Shown here one piece after another: positions 37,348-46,961 of a stretch of DNA of 64,000 nucleotides (the stretch's first letter is position 1; every line of letters starts with the position of its first letter). The stretch is from Geodermatophilus sp. YIM 151500 (GTDB taxonomy: Bacteria; Actinomycetota; Actinomycetes; Mycobacteriales; Geodermatophilaceae). Made by a program: the position numbers and the translations under genes. The DNA is taken from NCBI RefSeq assembly GCF_025716945.1, contig NZ_JAOVZT010000010.1:23144-87143 (forward strand). The letters are read 5' to 3'. Under the pieces are notes generated by a model. The model made no database searches, had not been told where the DNA came from, and saw only the letters and a program-made list of their open reading frames with translations.

Positions 37348-38200
37348 GCAGCACGTCCCGGTCGCGATGGCGCTCGTCGTCGCGGCGCTCGCCGGTGGCG
37401 TCGCGGTGGCCGCGCCGGGGCCGTACCCGCTCATCGGGGTCTCCGCGGTGGTGGTCACGGCGCTCGGCGCGCTCTTCCTCGACGCCCTCGGGGGACTCGT
37501 CCTCGGCATCGGGATCGCGGCCGCGGTGGTGCTGGGCCGGCGCCTCACCGACCAGTGGACCCCCGAGTCCTTCCCGACGTCGCTGGTCCTCGTCATCAGC
37601 CTGATGGCGCTGGGGTGGCTCGTCGGCATGGTCGCCGCCGCCCTGCACGGACGGCGGGGGGAGGAGTCGGACGACGACGGCGCCGTCGTCCCCGCCTACG
37701 GTTCGCTCGGCCTGCTGACCGCCGAGGTGGCCACCGCCCGCCTCGAGGACGAGGTCGCCCGTGCCCGCGGTCACCACCGCCCGCTGGCCGTCGTGGTGAT
37801 CGCGGTGTCCCTCACCGACGACGACCTGGACCGCACCGCCCGGACGGCGGCCCACCGAGCCGTCGCCCGCCTGGTGGAGACCCTGCTGCGGGACACCGAC
37901 GTGCCCTTCGCCCTGGGGCCGGACGAGCTCGGGGCGATCCTGCCCGAGACGGACGCCGCCTCGGCCTGGGAGGTCGTGGGACCCGTCCTGGACGCGGCGA
38001 CGCGCGCCGCCTTCACCGTCCGGCAGACGGACGAGCGCCACAACCTCGTCGAGTGCGCCGAGCTCAGCGCCGGCCTCGCCGTGATGAGCGACCGGCTCAC
38101 CGACGCGGGTGCGCTGCTGGAGGCGGCCCGCCGGGCCGCCCGCATCGAGCAGACGGGAGCCCACTCCTCCGGCTCCGTTCCCCCGGGCAGGGTGACGTGA
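37316..38200 (+). CDS. Membrane protein with degenerate GGDEF domain and intact I-site: candidate c-di-GMP receptor for capsule synthesis
   Basis: The 294-residue protein has about four membrane helices (residues 13-110) and then a GGDEF-fold domain (about 128-280). Where diguanylate cyclases have GGDEF this has GPDEL (201-205), so catalysis is unlikely. Five residues before it lies RDTD (192-195), the exact spacing of the RxxD inhibitory site that binds c-di-GMP. GHHRPLAVVVIAV and GAILPET match other GGDEF landmarks. This is the logic of PelD, the membrane c-di-GMP receptor of Pel polysaccharide synthesis, but without a GAF domain and placed before capB. ATG at 37316 follows GGAG. The stop overlaps capB as GTGA, so it is tightly coupled to the synthase. 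Confidence 0.8.
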   Translation: MRRRLTSGWTEQHVPVAMALVVAALAGGVAVAAPGPYPLIGVSAVVVTALGALFLDALGGLVLGIGIAAAVVLGRRLTDQWTPESFPTSLVLVISLMALGWLVGMVAAALHGRRGEESDDDGAVVPAYGSLGLLTAEVATARLEDEVARARGHHRPLAVVVIAVSLTDDDLDRTARTAAHRAVARLVETLLRDTDVPFALGPDELGAILPETDAASAWEVVGPVLDAATRAAFTVRQTDERHNLVECAELSAGLAVMSDRLTDAGALLEAARRAARIEQTGAHSSGSVPPGRVT

Positions 38201-39576
38201 CCGCCGGGGCCGCCAGCCTCCTCTTCCTCGCCGTCGTGGCCCTCCTGCTCATGGCGTACTGGGCCGTGTCGGTCTCCGCGCACCGCGCACGCCTGGACCA
38301 CCTGGACGTGCGGGTCCACGTCAACGGCATCCGCGGCAAGTCGAGCGTGACCCGGCTGGTGGCCGGCGTCCTCCGCGAGGGCGGCTTCGTCACCGTGGCC
38401 AAGACGACGGGCAGCGCCGCGCGGGTCATCGAGCGGAGGGGGACGGAGACCCCGATCGCCCGGCGCGGCGCGGCCACGATCAACGAGCAGATCGACGTGG
38501 TCGCCGAGCACGTCGGTCCCGGGGTCGAGGCCCTCGTCATCGAGTGCATGGCCGTGCGGCCCCTCTACCAGCAGTACTCCCAGGAGTACATGGTCCGTTC
38601 GGACGTCACCGTCATCACCAACGTCCGCGAGGACCACCAGGAGGAGATGGGGGAGACCCTCGAGCAGATCGCCGACTCCCTCTCCCTGACCATCCCGCGC
38701 AACGGCGTGGTCATCACCGCCGAGGACCGTCCGCACCTGCGCGACCGGCTGCGGGCGCGGGCCGAGGAACGGGGGAGCCGGTTGGTCTACGCCGATCCCG
38801 GTGGGATCGACGACGAGGACATGCGCGGCTTCGACTACCTGCAGTTCAAGGAGAACGTCGCGATCGGTCTGGCGGTGGCGCGCCTCCTCGGCATCGACCG
38901 ACGGGTGGCGCTGCGGGGGATGTGGAAGTCGGTCCCGGACGTCGGTGTCGTCCGGCTCCGCTGGTACGACGTGCTGGGCAAGCGCATCCTCTGGATCCCG
39001 ATGTTCGCGGCCAACGACCGCGAGAGCGTGGTGCTCACCTTCGACACCCTCCGGGCGCACTTCCCTCCCGGTGCCCCGGTCATCGGGATCCTCAACAACC
39101 GCCGCGACCGCGGCCGGCGGGCCGAGCTGTTCGCCCAGATGGTGCCCACGGACCTGTCCGCGCACCTGGACCACGTCATCACCTTCGGCGCGTACGAGGA
39201 GCAGGTCGGCCGGACGATCGTCGAGCTCGGGTACCCGGCCGACCGCGTCCACTTCCTCGGTGACACCGTCCAGCCGTCGCTCGACCGCATCCTGTCCACG
39301 ATCGCCGGACTGGTCGACGGCCCCGAGGGCGTGCTCGTCGGCATGGTGAACATCCACACCGAGCAGGCCGAGCTCCTCATCGAGCACTTCGAGCACCTGC
39401 GGGGGGCCGAGCACCGCAGCGAGCTGGACGAGTCGCGCGACCCGCGCCGGATGCCGGGCGGCACCCGACGGCTGCGACGTGCCGGCGCGCACGTGGCCGG
39501 CAGACCGGGTGGGCGGGACTCCGGCCGGCACGCCGGCGGGGGGGTGCACCGGAAGGAGCCCCCCGCGAGTGCATGA
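38197..39576 (+). CDS. capB: Poly-gamma-glutamate synthase ligase CapB/PgsB
   Basis: The 459-residue protein has an N-terminal membrane helix (5-25) and a Mur-ligase-like ATP site, VNGIRGKSSVTRL, with the P-loop at 44-50. AKTTGSAARVI, INEQIDVV, VIECMAV and TNVREDHQEEMG follow; these are the hallmarks of CapB/PgsB amide ligases. The enzyme activates glutamate chains with ATP and adds glutamate through the gamma-carboxyl at the inner membrane. GTG at 38197 overlaps the upstream gene stop. A charged C-terminal tail of about 50 residues (RRMPGGTRRLRRAG and on) is longer than usual. It overlaps capC by eight bases. Confidence 0.93.
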   Translation: MTAGAASLLFLAVVALLLMAYWAVSVSAHRARLDHLDVRVHVNGIRGKSSVTRLVAGVLREGGFVTVAKTTGSAARVIERRGTETPIARRGAATINEQIDVVAEHVGPGVEALVIECMAVRPLYQQYSQEYMVRSDVTVITNVREDHQEEMGETLEQIADSLSLTIPRNGVVITAEDRPHLRDRLRARAEERGSRLVYADPGGIDDEDMRGFDYLQFKENVAIGLAVARLLGIDRRVALRGMWKSVPDVGVVRLRWYDVLGKRILWIPMFAANDRESVVLTFDTLRAHFPPGAPVIGILNNRRDRGRRAELFAQMVPTDLSAHLDHVITFGAYEEQVGRTIVELGYPADRVHFLGDTVQPSLDRILSTIAGLVDGPEGVLVGMVNIHTEQAELLIEHFEHLRGAEHRSELDESRDPRRMPGGTRRLRRAGAHVAGRPGGRDSGRHAGGGVHRKEPPASA

Positions 39577-40588
39577 CTACCTGTTCCGGCCCGAAGTCGT
39601 CCGCGTCGCCCTCGTGGCCGGCGTCGTCGTCAGCATGCTCTTCTACGAGCGGGTGCAGCTCACCACCGGCGGCGCCATCGTGCCGGCCTACCTGGCCCTG
39701 CACCTGCCGCAACCCCTGTTCATCCTGACGACCCTCGTCGCCGGCTACAGCACCTACCTGGTCGTCCACGGCGCGTTGGCCCGCAAGGTGATCCTCTACG
39801 GCCGCCGCAAGTTCGAGGTCGAGGTGCTCGTCGGGCTCGTGCTGGTGATGGTGCTGACGGTGCTCGCCGGCTGGTTCGCGCCGCTCGACCCGGTGCTGCT
39901 GGGGATCGCGGGCATCGGCTTCCTCGTGCCGGGCATCCTGGCGCACGACATGGCCCGGCAGCGCCCGGGCCGGACCGTCGTCGCCGTCCTCGCGACGACG
40001 GCGATCCTCGGCCTGTTCGTCTACACGTACACGTCCCTGCTGCTCATCGCGCCGCTGGAGCCGGGGGAGACGGTGGGCGGGCTGGCCTCGGTCACCGGGT
40101 ACCCGAGGCTGCTGCTCGTGCTCGCCGCGGTGGCCAGCGTCGGCGTGGGCATGTTCGTCTACGCGCAGCTGGGCCTGCGGTCGGGAGGCTTCATCTCGGG
40201 GGCCTACATCGCGTTGGTGGCTCCCCGGTGGCTCGACCTGCTGTTCGGCGTCGCCGTCGCCGTCGCCACCTGGTTCGTCGTCGTGCACCTGCTCATGCCA
40301 CGGCTGCTGATCTTCGGACGCCGCAAGCTCAGCACGATGGTCCTGGTCGGGGCGATCCTGGGCTGGGCCGCGGAGCTCGCCGTCGCGACGTGGACCGGCG
40401 GCGACTACGTGCCCTGGCGGGGGCTCACCGTCATCACGCTGATGGTGCCGGCCCTCATCGCCAACGACGCGCAGCGCCAGGGGTGGGAGAAGACCGTCTG
40501 GGGCACGGTGCTGACCGCCACGGGGACGTTCGCGATCATGAACGTCCTGGCCGGCGGCCTGACGGCGCTCGGCGTCGGCGAGCGCTGA
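39569..40588 (+). CDS. capC: Poly-gamma-glutamate synthase membrane subunit CapC/PgsC, tandem double form
   Basis: The 339-residue membrane protein is about twice the length of Bacillus PgsC (about 149 residues) and is an internal duplication. The first half has YERVQLTTGGAIVPAYLAL, YGRRKFEVEVLVG (77-89) and GFLVPGILAHDMARQ. The second half repeats these as YAQLGLRSGGFISGAYIAL, FGRRKLSTMVLVG (about 250-262) and TLMVPALIANDAQRQ, offset by about 173 residues. Each half carries roughly four to five membrane helices. CapC forms the membrane part of the synthase with CapB. GTG at 39569 overlaps the capB stop, with GGAAGGAG upstream. A hairpin follows the stop. Confidence 0.9.
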   Translation: MHDYLFRPEVVRVALVAGVVVSMLFYERVQLTTGGAIVPAYLALHLPQPLFILTTLVAGYSTYLVVHGALARKVILYGRRKFEVEVLVGLVLVMVLTVLAGWFAPLDPVLLGIAGIGFLVPGILAHDMARQRPGRTVVAVLATTAILGLFVYTYTSLLLIAPLEPGETVGGLASVTGYPRLLLVLAAVASVGVGMFVYAQLGLRSGGFISGAYIALVAPRWLDLLFGVAVAVATWFVVVHLLMPRLLIFGRRKLSTMVLVGAILGWAAELAVATWTGGDYVPWRGLTVITLMVPALIANDAQRQGWEKTVWGTVLTATGTFAIMNVLAGGLTALGVGER

Positions 40589-40609
40589 CCGCGCCCGGCG
40601 TCAGCGGGC
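40583..40609. terminator. Hairpin between convergent capC and the GAF gene
   Basis: CGCTGAC (from 40583) pairs with GTCAGCG ending at 40609, around a CG-rich loop. The motif GCGCTGACCGCGCCC is also repeated directly about 28 bases later. The position in the 12-base gap between two convergent stops suggests a bidirectional terminator. Confidence 0.45.
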
Positions 40610-41866
40610 GCTGACCGCGCCCCCGCTGGTCAGCGGCCACTGGGTGCGCAGCACCAACGGCCCCTCCGTCGACGCCCTCCCGTGCACCGACCCGCTCTCG
40701 GCGACCACGGCGCCGCCGGCGATGCGGATGGTCGCGGGCACCTCCGGCTGCCCGGAGGGCGTCTCGTCGCACGTGGCCTCGTGGAACCGGGAGACGATCC
40801 GGGCCAGCTCCCCGGTCGGCACCCGGCTGTCCCGGGCGGTGACGGTCAGCGTCGCCACGGTCGCGTGCCTGCCGCCGGCGTGGGCACCGACCGGTCTCGA
40901 CCGCCCCAGCGCCAGTTCCACCGGGGCTCCGCCCCCCGAGTGGTGCAGCGCGGTCACGACGACGTGGGTGATCGAGCGCTCCAGGCCCGACGGGTCGCAC
41001 GTCACCAGCAGCGGCTCCGGGCCCACGTCGAGCCGGATCGCGTCCGTCCCCGTCACCGCCCGGGCGCTGCGCACGCACCGCTCCGCGACCGCCCGCAGGT
41101 CCACGGCGACCCGGGGGCGCTGCCTCGCGGAGGCGCCGGACGACGCCTGCCCGAGCCGGCGGGCCAGGGACAGGACCGTCTCCATGCGGGAGCGGCTCAG
41201 GCTCGCGTAGCGGTGCAGCCGCGGCTCCTCCTGCGCGTCGGCGATCTCCGCGAGGCTGTGGAGGGCGTCCGCGAGCGGGGGTACCTCCCGTGCGACCTGC
41301 TGGGCGAGCTCGCGGAGGCGTCGTCCCTGCACGGAGCCCAGCCGCTGCTCGACCTCGTGCGCGGCCAGGGCGGTGAGGTCGTCCAGCAGGGCGAGGTGGT
41401 CGTCGTCCCAGGTCCGAGGGCTCCGGTCGACCACGCACAACGTCCCGAGCACGTCCCCGTCGCTCGTGCGCAGCGGCACGCCGGCATACGCGCCGACCGC
41501 TCCGTTGCGGACCGGCTCCATGTCCCGCACCAGGGGGTCCCTGTGGCTGTCGGCGATGACGAGGGGTTCCTCGGTGGCCACGGCGAACTGGCACAGGGAA
41601 GCGCTCAGCGGGGTCTCGCGCGAGGTGTTCTCGGGGTCGTCGCGCCGGACCATGCCGGCCAGGTGCTGGCGTTCCGGGGTGACCAGCGTGACGAACGCGC
41701 GCGGAGCGTCGACCAGGGTCGACGCCAGGCGAGCCACACGGTCGAGCGCGGGATCACCGTCGCCGGCCAGGAGGCCGGTGTGGTCCAGCGCCGCGAGCCG
41801 GTCCGGATCGGCCAGCGTGGGGAGGAAGGTGTCGGTGGAGCCTTCAGCGACCTCGGTCACCGGCAT
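40601..41866 (-). CDS. GAF-domain protein with degenerate histidine-kinase module
   Basis: The 421-residue protein has an N-terminal GAF domain (about 35-180: FVTLVTPERQHLAG, SLCQFAVATEEPLVIADS, AYAGVPLRTSDGDVLGTLCVVD). A helical segment where a kinase would carry its phospho-accepting His follows, then an ATPase-like domain (about 275-415). The kinase part looks dead: the N-box position reads ITHVVVTALHH without the Asn ligands, and the DxGxG box reads DSRVP. It may be a signal-binding scaffold or anti-sigma-like protein. It follows capA on the same strand after 146 bases and is convergent with capC, so may belong to capsule regulation. ATG at 41866 follows GAGGAG. Confidence 0.72.
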   Translation of the reverse strand: MPVTEVAEGSTDTFLPTLADPDRLAALDHTGLLAGDGDPALDRVARLASTLVDAPRAFVTLVTPERQHLAGMVRRDDPENTSRETPLSASLCQFAVATEEPLVIADSHRDPLVRDMEPVRNGAVGAYAGVPLRTSDGDVLGTLCVVDRSPRTWDDDHLALLDDLTALAAHEVEQRLGSVQGRRLRELAQQVAREVPPLADALHSLAEIADAQEEPRLHRYASLSRSRMETVLSLARRLGQASSGASARQRPRVAVDLRAVAERCVRSARAVTGTDAIRLDVGPEPLLVTCDPSGLERSITHVVVTALHHSGGGAPVELALGRSRPVGAHAGGRHATVATLTVTARDSRVPTGELARIVSRFHEATCDETPSGQPEVPATIRIAGGAVVAESGSVHGRASTEGPLVLRTQWPLTSGGAVSAR

Positions 41867-42012
41867 GCAACTCCTCGGCGCGCGGACGTCCCTCGCGCAG
41901 GCCGGCGCCGGGGCAGGGTCCCCCTCTCCGCGCCACGGACCGGGTGCGATCCACCGAGACCGTAACCACGTCCCCCCGGCCTCACCAGGGGTTCGGGAAC
42001 GGTCGTCCGAGG

Positions 42013-44100
42013 TCACGACGGCGTGCTGCGGTGGGCGACCGGCTCCGGCGACACGGCCGCGTCGTCGACCAGCGGCAGGGTGACGTCCTCCAGGACGTCC
42101 ACGACGTCGTAGCGCCGGCCGTTCTCGCCGGCGGCGCCCCAGGCGACCAGCTGCACGTTGTCGACCGCGAGACGGGCACCGCGGTGGACGTCGAAGGTCG
42201 GCGCCAGTCGCAGCATCGGCTGGGCGGCGACCATCCCCTCCGGCACCCGCTCGTCGATGCGGACCTGCGCGCAGGACCCCTCGTCGTACGAGCCCGGCGG
42301 GATCGCCAGGGTCGTCACCGCGCCGATCGCGCCGAGCGTGGCGGGGTACCACCGGAGTTCGAGGGTGGCGCCGGGGGAGGCGTCCCGGACCTCCGCGACC
42401 AGCGAGACGACGGTGCCCGGGCCCACCAGCTGCCGGTGCACCGGTGTGACGAGGACGTCCTCGGTGCTCACGGGGCTGCGGGTGAGCTCGACGCCGACGT
42501 CGCCGGCGCAGGCGGCCGACGAGGTGACCCGGGCAGCGGGGCCGAGGGACCAGCCGTGGGCCCCGTCGGTCCGCGGATCGGTGTCCATGTCCTCGAACGT
42601 TCCCGTCCACAGGAGGTCCTCGCCGAGCCGGACCGCCGGGGATGCCGTGCCCCCGACCGCGTCGCGCACGGACCACCCGGGCGACAGCCGGACGACGGAG
42701 CCTCCCTCGAACGCGACGTCGACCTCGCGCGGGGTCGGGACGACGTCGGCGCCCAGCACCACGCCGGGTGGTCGCAGACGACCCGGCGACCCGGGCAGGG
42801 GACCGGCGGCCGCTCGTGCGGCCGCGTCGGCGAGGACGTCGACGGTCGGGCGTGGCACGTAGTCCTCGAGGAACAACGGATCCACGGTGCCCAGCACCGC
42901 CCGGCCGTCCCGCAGGTCGACCCGCAGCAGGTAGGACAGGAGGGTCGGCCAGACGTTCCGGTCGTAGAGGAAGTTCCCGAGGGTCTCCGCGAACACCGTC
43001 GCGCCGTCCAGGCCGACTCCGCCGACGACGTGCGGATGGCTCCCGGCGACGACGGCGGCGCCCGCGCGGGCGGCGGCGCCGCCGAGCCGGCGGACGAAGT
43101 CCGTCTGCTGGCGCGCGAACTCCAGGCCGCCGTCGATGACCACGACGACCGCGTCCGCGGTGGCGCGCGCGGTGCGGACCTCGCGCTCCAGCCGCGGGGT
43201 GCTGCAGGGGGCGGCGCCGCCGTGGCCGGTCTCGGCGACGAACCTGATGGCGTGCTCCGCGCCGGTGATCGTCGTGCAGCCGAGGAAGGCCAGCCGCTGG
43301 CCCTTGCGCTCCACGACGGCCGGCGCCCAGGCCTCGTCGAGGGTCCGCCCGGCCCCGAACCGCGCGATCCCGGCCTGGTCCAGCGCCGCGAGGGTGGTCT
43401 CCACCCCGGCATCCAGCGCGTCGTAGACGTGGCTGTTGGCCAGGGAGACGACGTCGACGCCCGACTCCAGGAGAGCGGGGGCCACGGCCGGGGAGCTCGC
43501 GAAGACGACGTCCTTGGTGGGGTGGAACGTGGCCGGCCGCGTTCCGGTGAGGTCCGGCCAGGGGCGGTCGGTCAGGGCGGTCGTCAGGCTCAGCACGGTC
43601 ACGTCGGCGTCCTCGAGCAGCGGGCGCACCGGAGCCAGCAGGGCGGCGTGATCGGCCACGGCTGCGCCGTCGGCGAGGTGTCCGGCACTGCGCTCGCCGC
43701 CGTCGTCCCGGTCGTAGAAGCGGCGGCCGAACATGGTGTCCCCGGCGATGCGGACGGACACCGTCCGCGCGGCGTCCGACGTCAGCCGGATCTCGGTCGG
43801 GGTACCGGGGCGGACCGCCTGCGTCCGGGGCAGGTGCCCGTCGGCGGCCACGGTCACCAGGTGGGGCCGGGCGGGTGCCGGCACGCGGACGCGGCCGTTC
43901 CCGTCGGTGGTCACCGTGCCCCCGGTGCCCAGCCGGAGCCGGGTGCCGGCCAGTGGCTCGCCGCGTTCGTCGACGACCCGGGCGACCAGGGTCGACGAGT
44001 CGCCGTCGGCTCCGGGCGGCCGGGAGTTCGCGGTGATCACCGCGGTGGCGGCCAGGAGGACGACCAGGACCGCCAGCGTCGGGAGCCACCAGCGCCTCAT
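42013..44100 (-). CDS. capA: CapA/PgsA-family poly-gamma-glutamate protein with extra domains
   Basis: The 695-residue protein is much longer than usual CapA (about 350-400). An N-terminal membrane helix (6-24) is followed by a carboxypeptidase regulatory-like beta-sandwich (about 38-105). The CapA metallophosphoesterase-like core follows, with IAGDTMFGRR (118-127), LANSHVYDALDAG, GAGRTLDEAWAP, AGSHPHVVGGV and AETLGNFLYDRN. The usual NLE motif reads LSLTTAL, so one metal ligand may be lost. A further 250 residues of beta-rich sequence at the C terminus resemble a carbohydrate-binding sandwich. CapA assists PGA assembly or wall attachment outside the membrane. ATG at 44100 follows GGAGGAGG. 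Confidence 0.88.
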   Translation of the reverse strand: MRRWWLPTLAVLVVLLAATAVITANSRPPGADGDSSTLVARVVDERGEPLAGTRLRLGTGGTVTTDGNGRVRVPAPARPHLVTVAADGHLPRTQAVRPGTPTEIRLTSDAARTVSVRIAGDTMFGRRFYDRDDGGERSAGHLADGAAVADHAALLAPVRPLLEDADVTVLSLTTALTDRPWPDLTGTRPATFHPTKDVVFASSPAVAPALLESGVDVVSLANSHVYDALDAGVETTLAALDQAGIARFGAGRTLDEAWAPAVVERKGQRLAFLGCTTITGAEHAIRFVAETGHGGAAPCSTPRLEREVRTARATADAVVVVIDGGLEFARQQTDFVRRLGGAAARAGAAVVAGSHPHVVGGVGLDGATVFAETLGNFLYDRNVWPTLLSYLLRVDLRDGRAVLGTVDPLFLEDYVPRPTVDVLADAAARAAAGPLPGSPGRLRPPGVVLGADVVPTPREVDVAFEGGSVVRLSPGWSVRDAVGGTASPAVRLGEDLLWTGTFEDMDTDPRTDGAHGWSLGPAARVTSSAACAGDVGVELTRSPVSTEDVLVTPVHRQLVGPGTVVSLVAEVRDASPGATLELRWYPATLGAIGAVTTLAIPPGSYDEGSCAQVRIDERVPEGMVAAQPMLRLAPTFDVHRGARLAVDNVQLVAWGAAGENGRRYDVVDVLEDVTLPLVDDAAVSPEPVAHRSTPS

Positions 44101-44194
44101 TCCTCCTCCTCGGTCCAGCCGCTCCGCGGGCCTGGTCCGCGGACGCCCCGGGGCAGGATCCCGTGCCCGGTGCCCGGCGCCCACCCCGCGCTGC

Positions 44195-44237
44195 GCGCTC
44201 GCCGTCCGGGCGCTCGCCGTCCGGGCGCTCGCCGTCC
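44195..44237. repeat. 15-bp tandem repeat, 2.9 copies
   Basis: GCGCTCGCCGTCCGG occurs at 44195 and 44210 exactly and again, cut short, at 44225-44237. It lies between capA and ssb. It is too short and unspaced for CRISPR and is probably a slippage-prone minisatellite. Confidence 0.8.
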
Positions 44238-44259
44238 ACAGGGCTCGTCGCTGTCCACA
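44232..44259. promoter_or_regulatory. Two DnaA-box-like sites upstream of ssb
   Basis: CCGTCCACA (44232-44240) and CTGTCCACA (44251-44259) match the actinobacterial DnaA box TTGTCCACA at seven and eight of nine positions, 19 bases apart in the same orientation. They lie about 110-135 bases before the ssb start. DnaA regulation of this ssb gene is a guess. Confidence 0.3.
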
Positions 44260-44367
44260 ATCCCGGCCCGGACCTGTGCTGCTCCGAGAGCGGGGGACAG
44301 GGTCGTCGGCACACCGGCAGCGCGCCGGTCGCGCCGACCACCGGCGCACATCTCTCGGAGGAGCACC

Positions 44368-44928
44368 GTGAACGACACCGTCATCACCGTCGTCGGCAAC
44401 GTCGTCGACTCGCCTCGCAGGGTCCGCTTCGACCGGGGAGCGGTCACCAACTTCCGCATGGCGTCGACGGCGCGCCGCTACGACGCGGGCAGCGAGCAGT
44501 TCATCGACAGCGGCACGTTCTGGATCGACGTCGAGTGCTGGAACCGGCTCGGCGGGCACGTCTCGGCCAGCCTGAGCAAGGGCGACCCGGTGATCGTCCA
44601 CGGCACGATCACGACGCACAGCTGGGAGACCGATAGCGGGCGGCGGAACACGCCGCGCATCCGTGCGATCGCGGTCGGGCCCGACCTGTCCCGCAGCACC
44701 GCCGAGGTCCAGCGGGTCAGGCCGGCGCGTCCCGCCGGAGCGTCGACCGAGGAGGTCGCGGACGCCGTCCGCGCGGTCGAGGACCACCCTCCGGCGGACG
44801 CGCCGGAGGGCGCGGGTCTGCCGGACGACGTGGCAGAACTGGTACGGGGTCGGGACTACGAGACGGATCCGGGGACGTTGCAGTCGGTGGAGACCGACGA
44901 CCTCCCCGCGCAACCCGCCTACGCGTAG
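44368..44928 (+). CDS. ssb: Single-stranded DNA-binding protein
   Basis: The 186-residue protein has an N-terminal OB fold (ITVVGNVVDSPRRVRF, FWIDVECWNRLGGHVSASLSKGDPV in two pieces, VHGTITTHSWE, RIRAIAVGPDLSR) with the usual SSB landmarks. An acidic Pro/Ala-rich tail follows. It does not end in the DDDIPF-type hexapeptide that recruits partner proteins; the end is LPAQPAYA. It is therefore probably a second, accessory SSB rather than the rpsF-linked replicative one. GTG at 44368 follows GGAGGAG. It stands between capA (divergent) and ettA, 100 bases downstream. Confidence 0.88.
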   Translation: MNDTVITVVGNVVDSPRRVRFDRGAVTNFRMASTARRYDAGSEQFIDSGTFWIDVECWNRLGGHVSASLSKGDPVIVHGTITTHSWETDSGRRNTPRIRAIAVGPDLSRSTAEVQRVRPARPAGASTEEVADAVRAVEDHPPADAPEGAGLPDDVAELVRGRDYETDPGTLQSVETDDLPAQPAYA

Positions 44929-45028
44929 GTGCGACGGGCTGGGAGGATCGTCACCAGCACGCAGGGGCGGGGCCGGCGACCGGCCGCCCCGCCCCGCTCG
45001 CGAGGACGACGGAAGGCCTTTCAGCCCA

Positions 45029-46699
<1,671 letters not shown>

Positions 46700-46785
46700 T
46701 GCGGGGCGGCCGAGGCCTGGCGACCACATCGGTGCCGCCGGGCCTCGGCTCCGCGCGGCCGGTGCGGATCGGCCGCCGGGCGGCC

Positions 46786-46890
46786 GGCACCGGGCGACCG
46801 GCACCGGCCAACCGGCACCGGGCAACCGGCACCGGCCAACCGGCACCGGGCGGCACCGGGCAACCGGCACCGGGCAACCGGCACCGGGCA
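46786..46890. repeat. 14-bp degenerate tandem repeat after ettA
   Basis: Variants of CACCGGGCAACCGG and CACCGGCCAACCGG are repeated about seven times with one interrupted unit (GGGCGGCACC). The array lies between ettA and the thioesterase gene. Adjacent units have no spacers, so it is not CRISPR. Copy number is probably variable between strains. Confidence 0.85.
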
Positions 46891-46961
46891 TCCGCGGACG
46901 GCCTCCGGGCCGGGGATCGGGTCGTCGCCCCGATGATCGTCTGGGGTGGCGGTAGGGCAGG

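Noticed and set aside
34977..44100. Capsule locus as a recently acquired island
   Set aside because: GC and codon character look the same as in the housekeeping flanks, unlike the FG-GAP gene.
46786..46890. Tandem repeats considered as a CRISPR array
   Set aside because: Units are 14 bases, directly adjacent, degenerate and without unique spacers; no cas genes are present.
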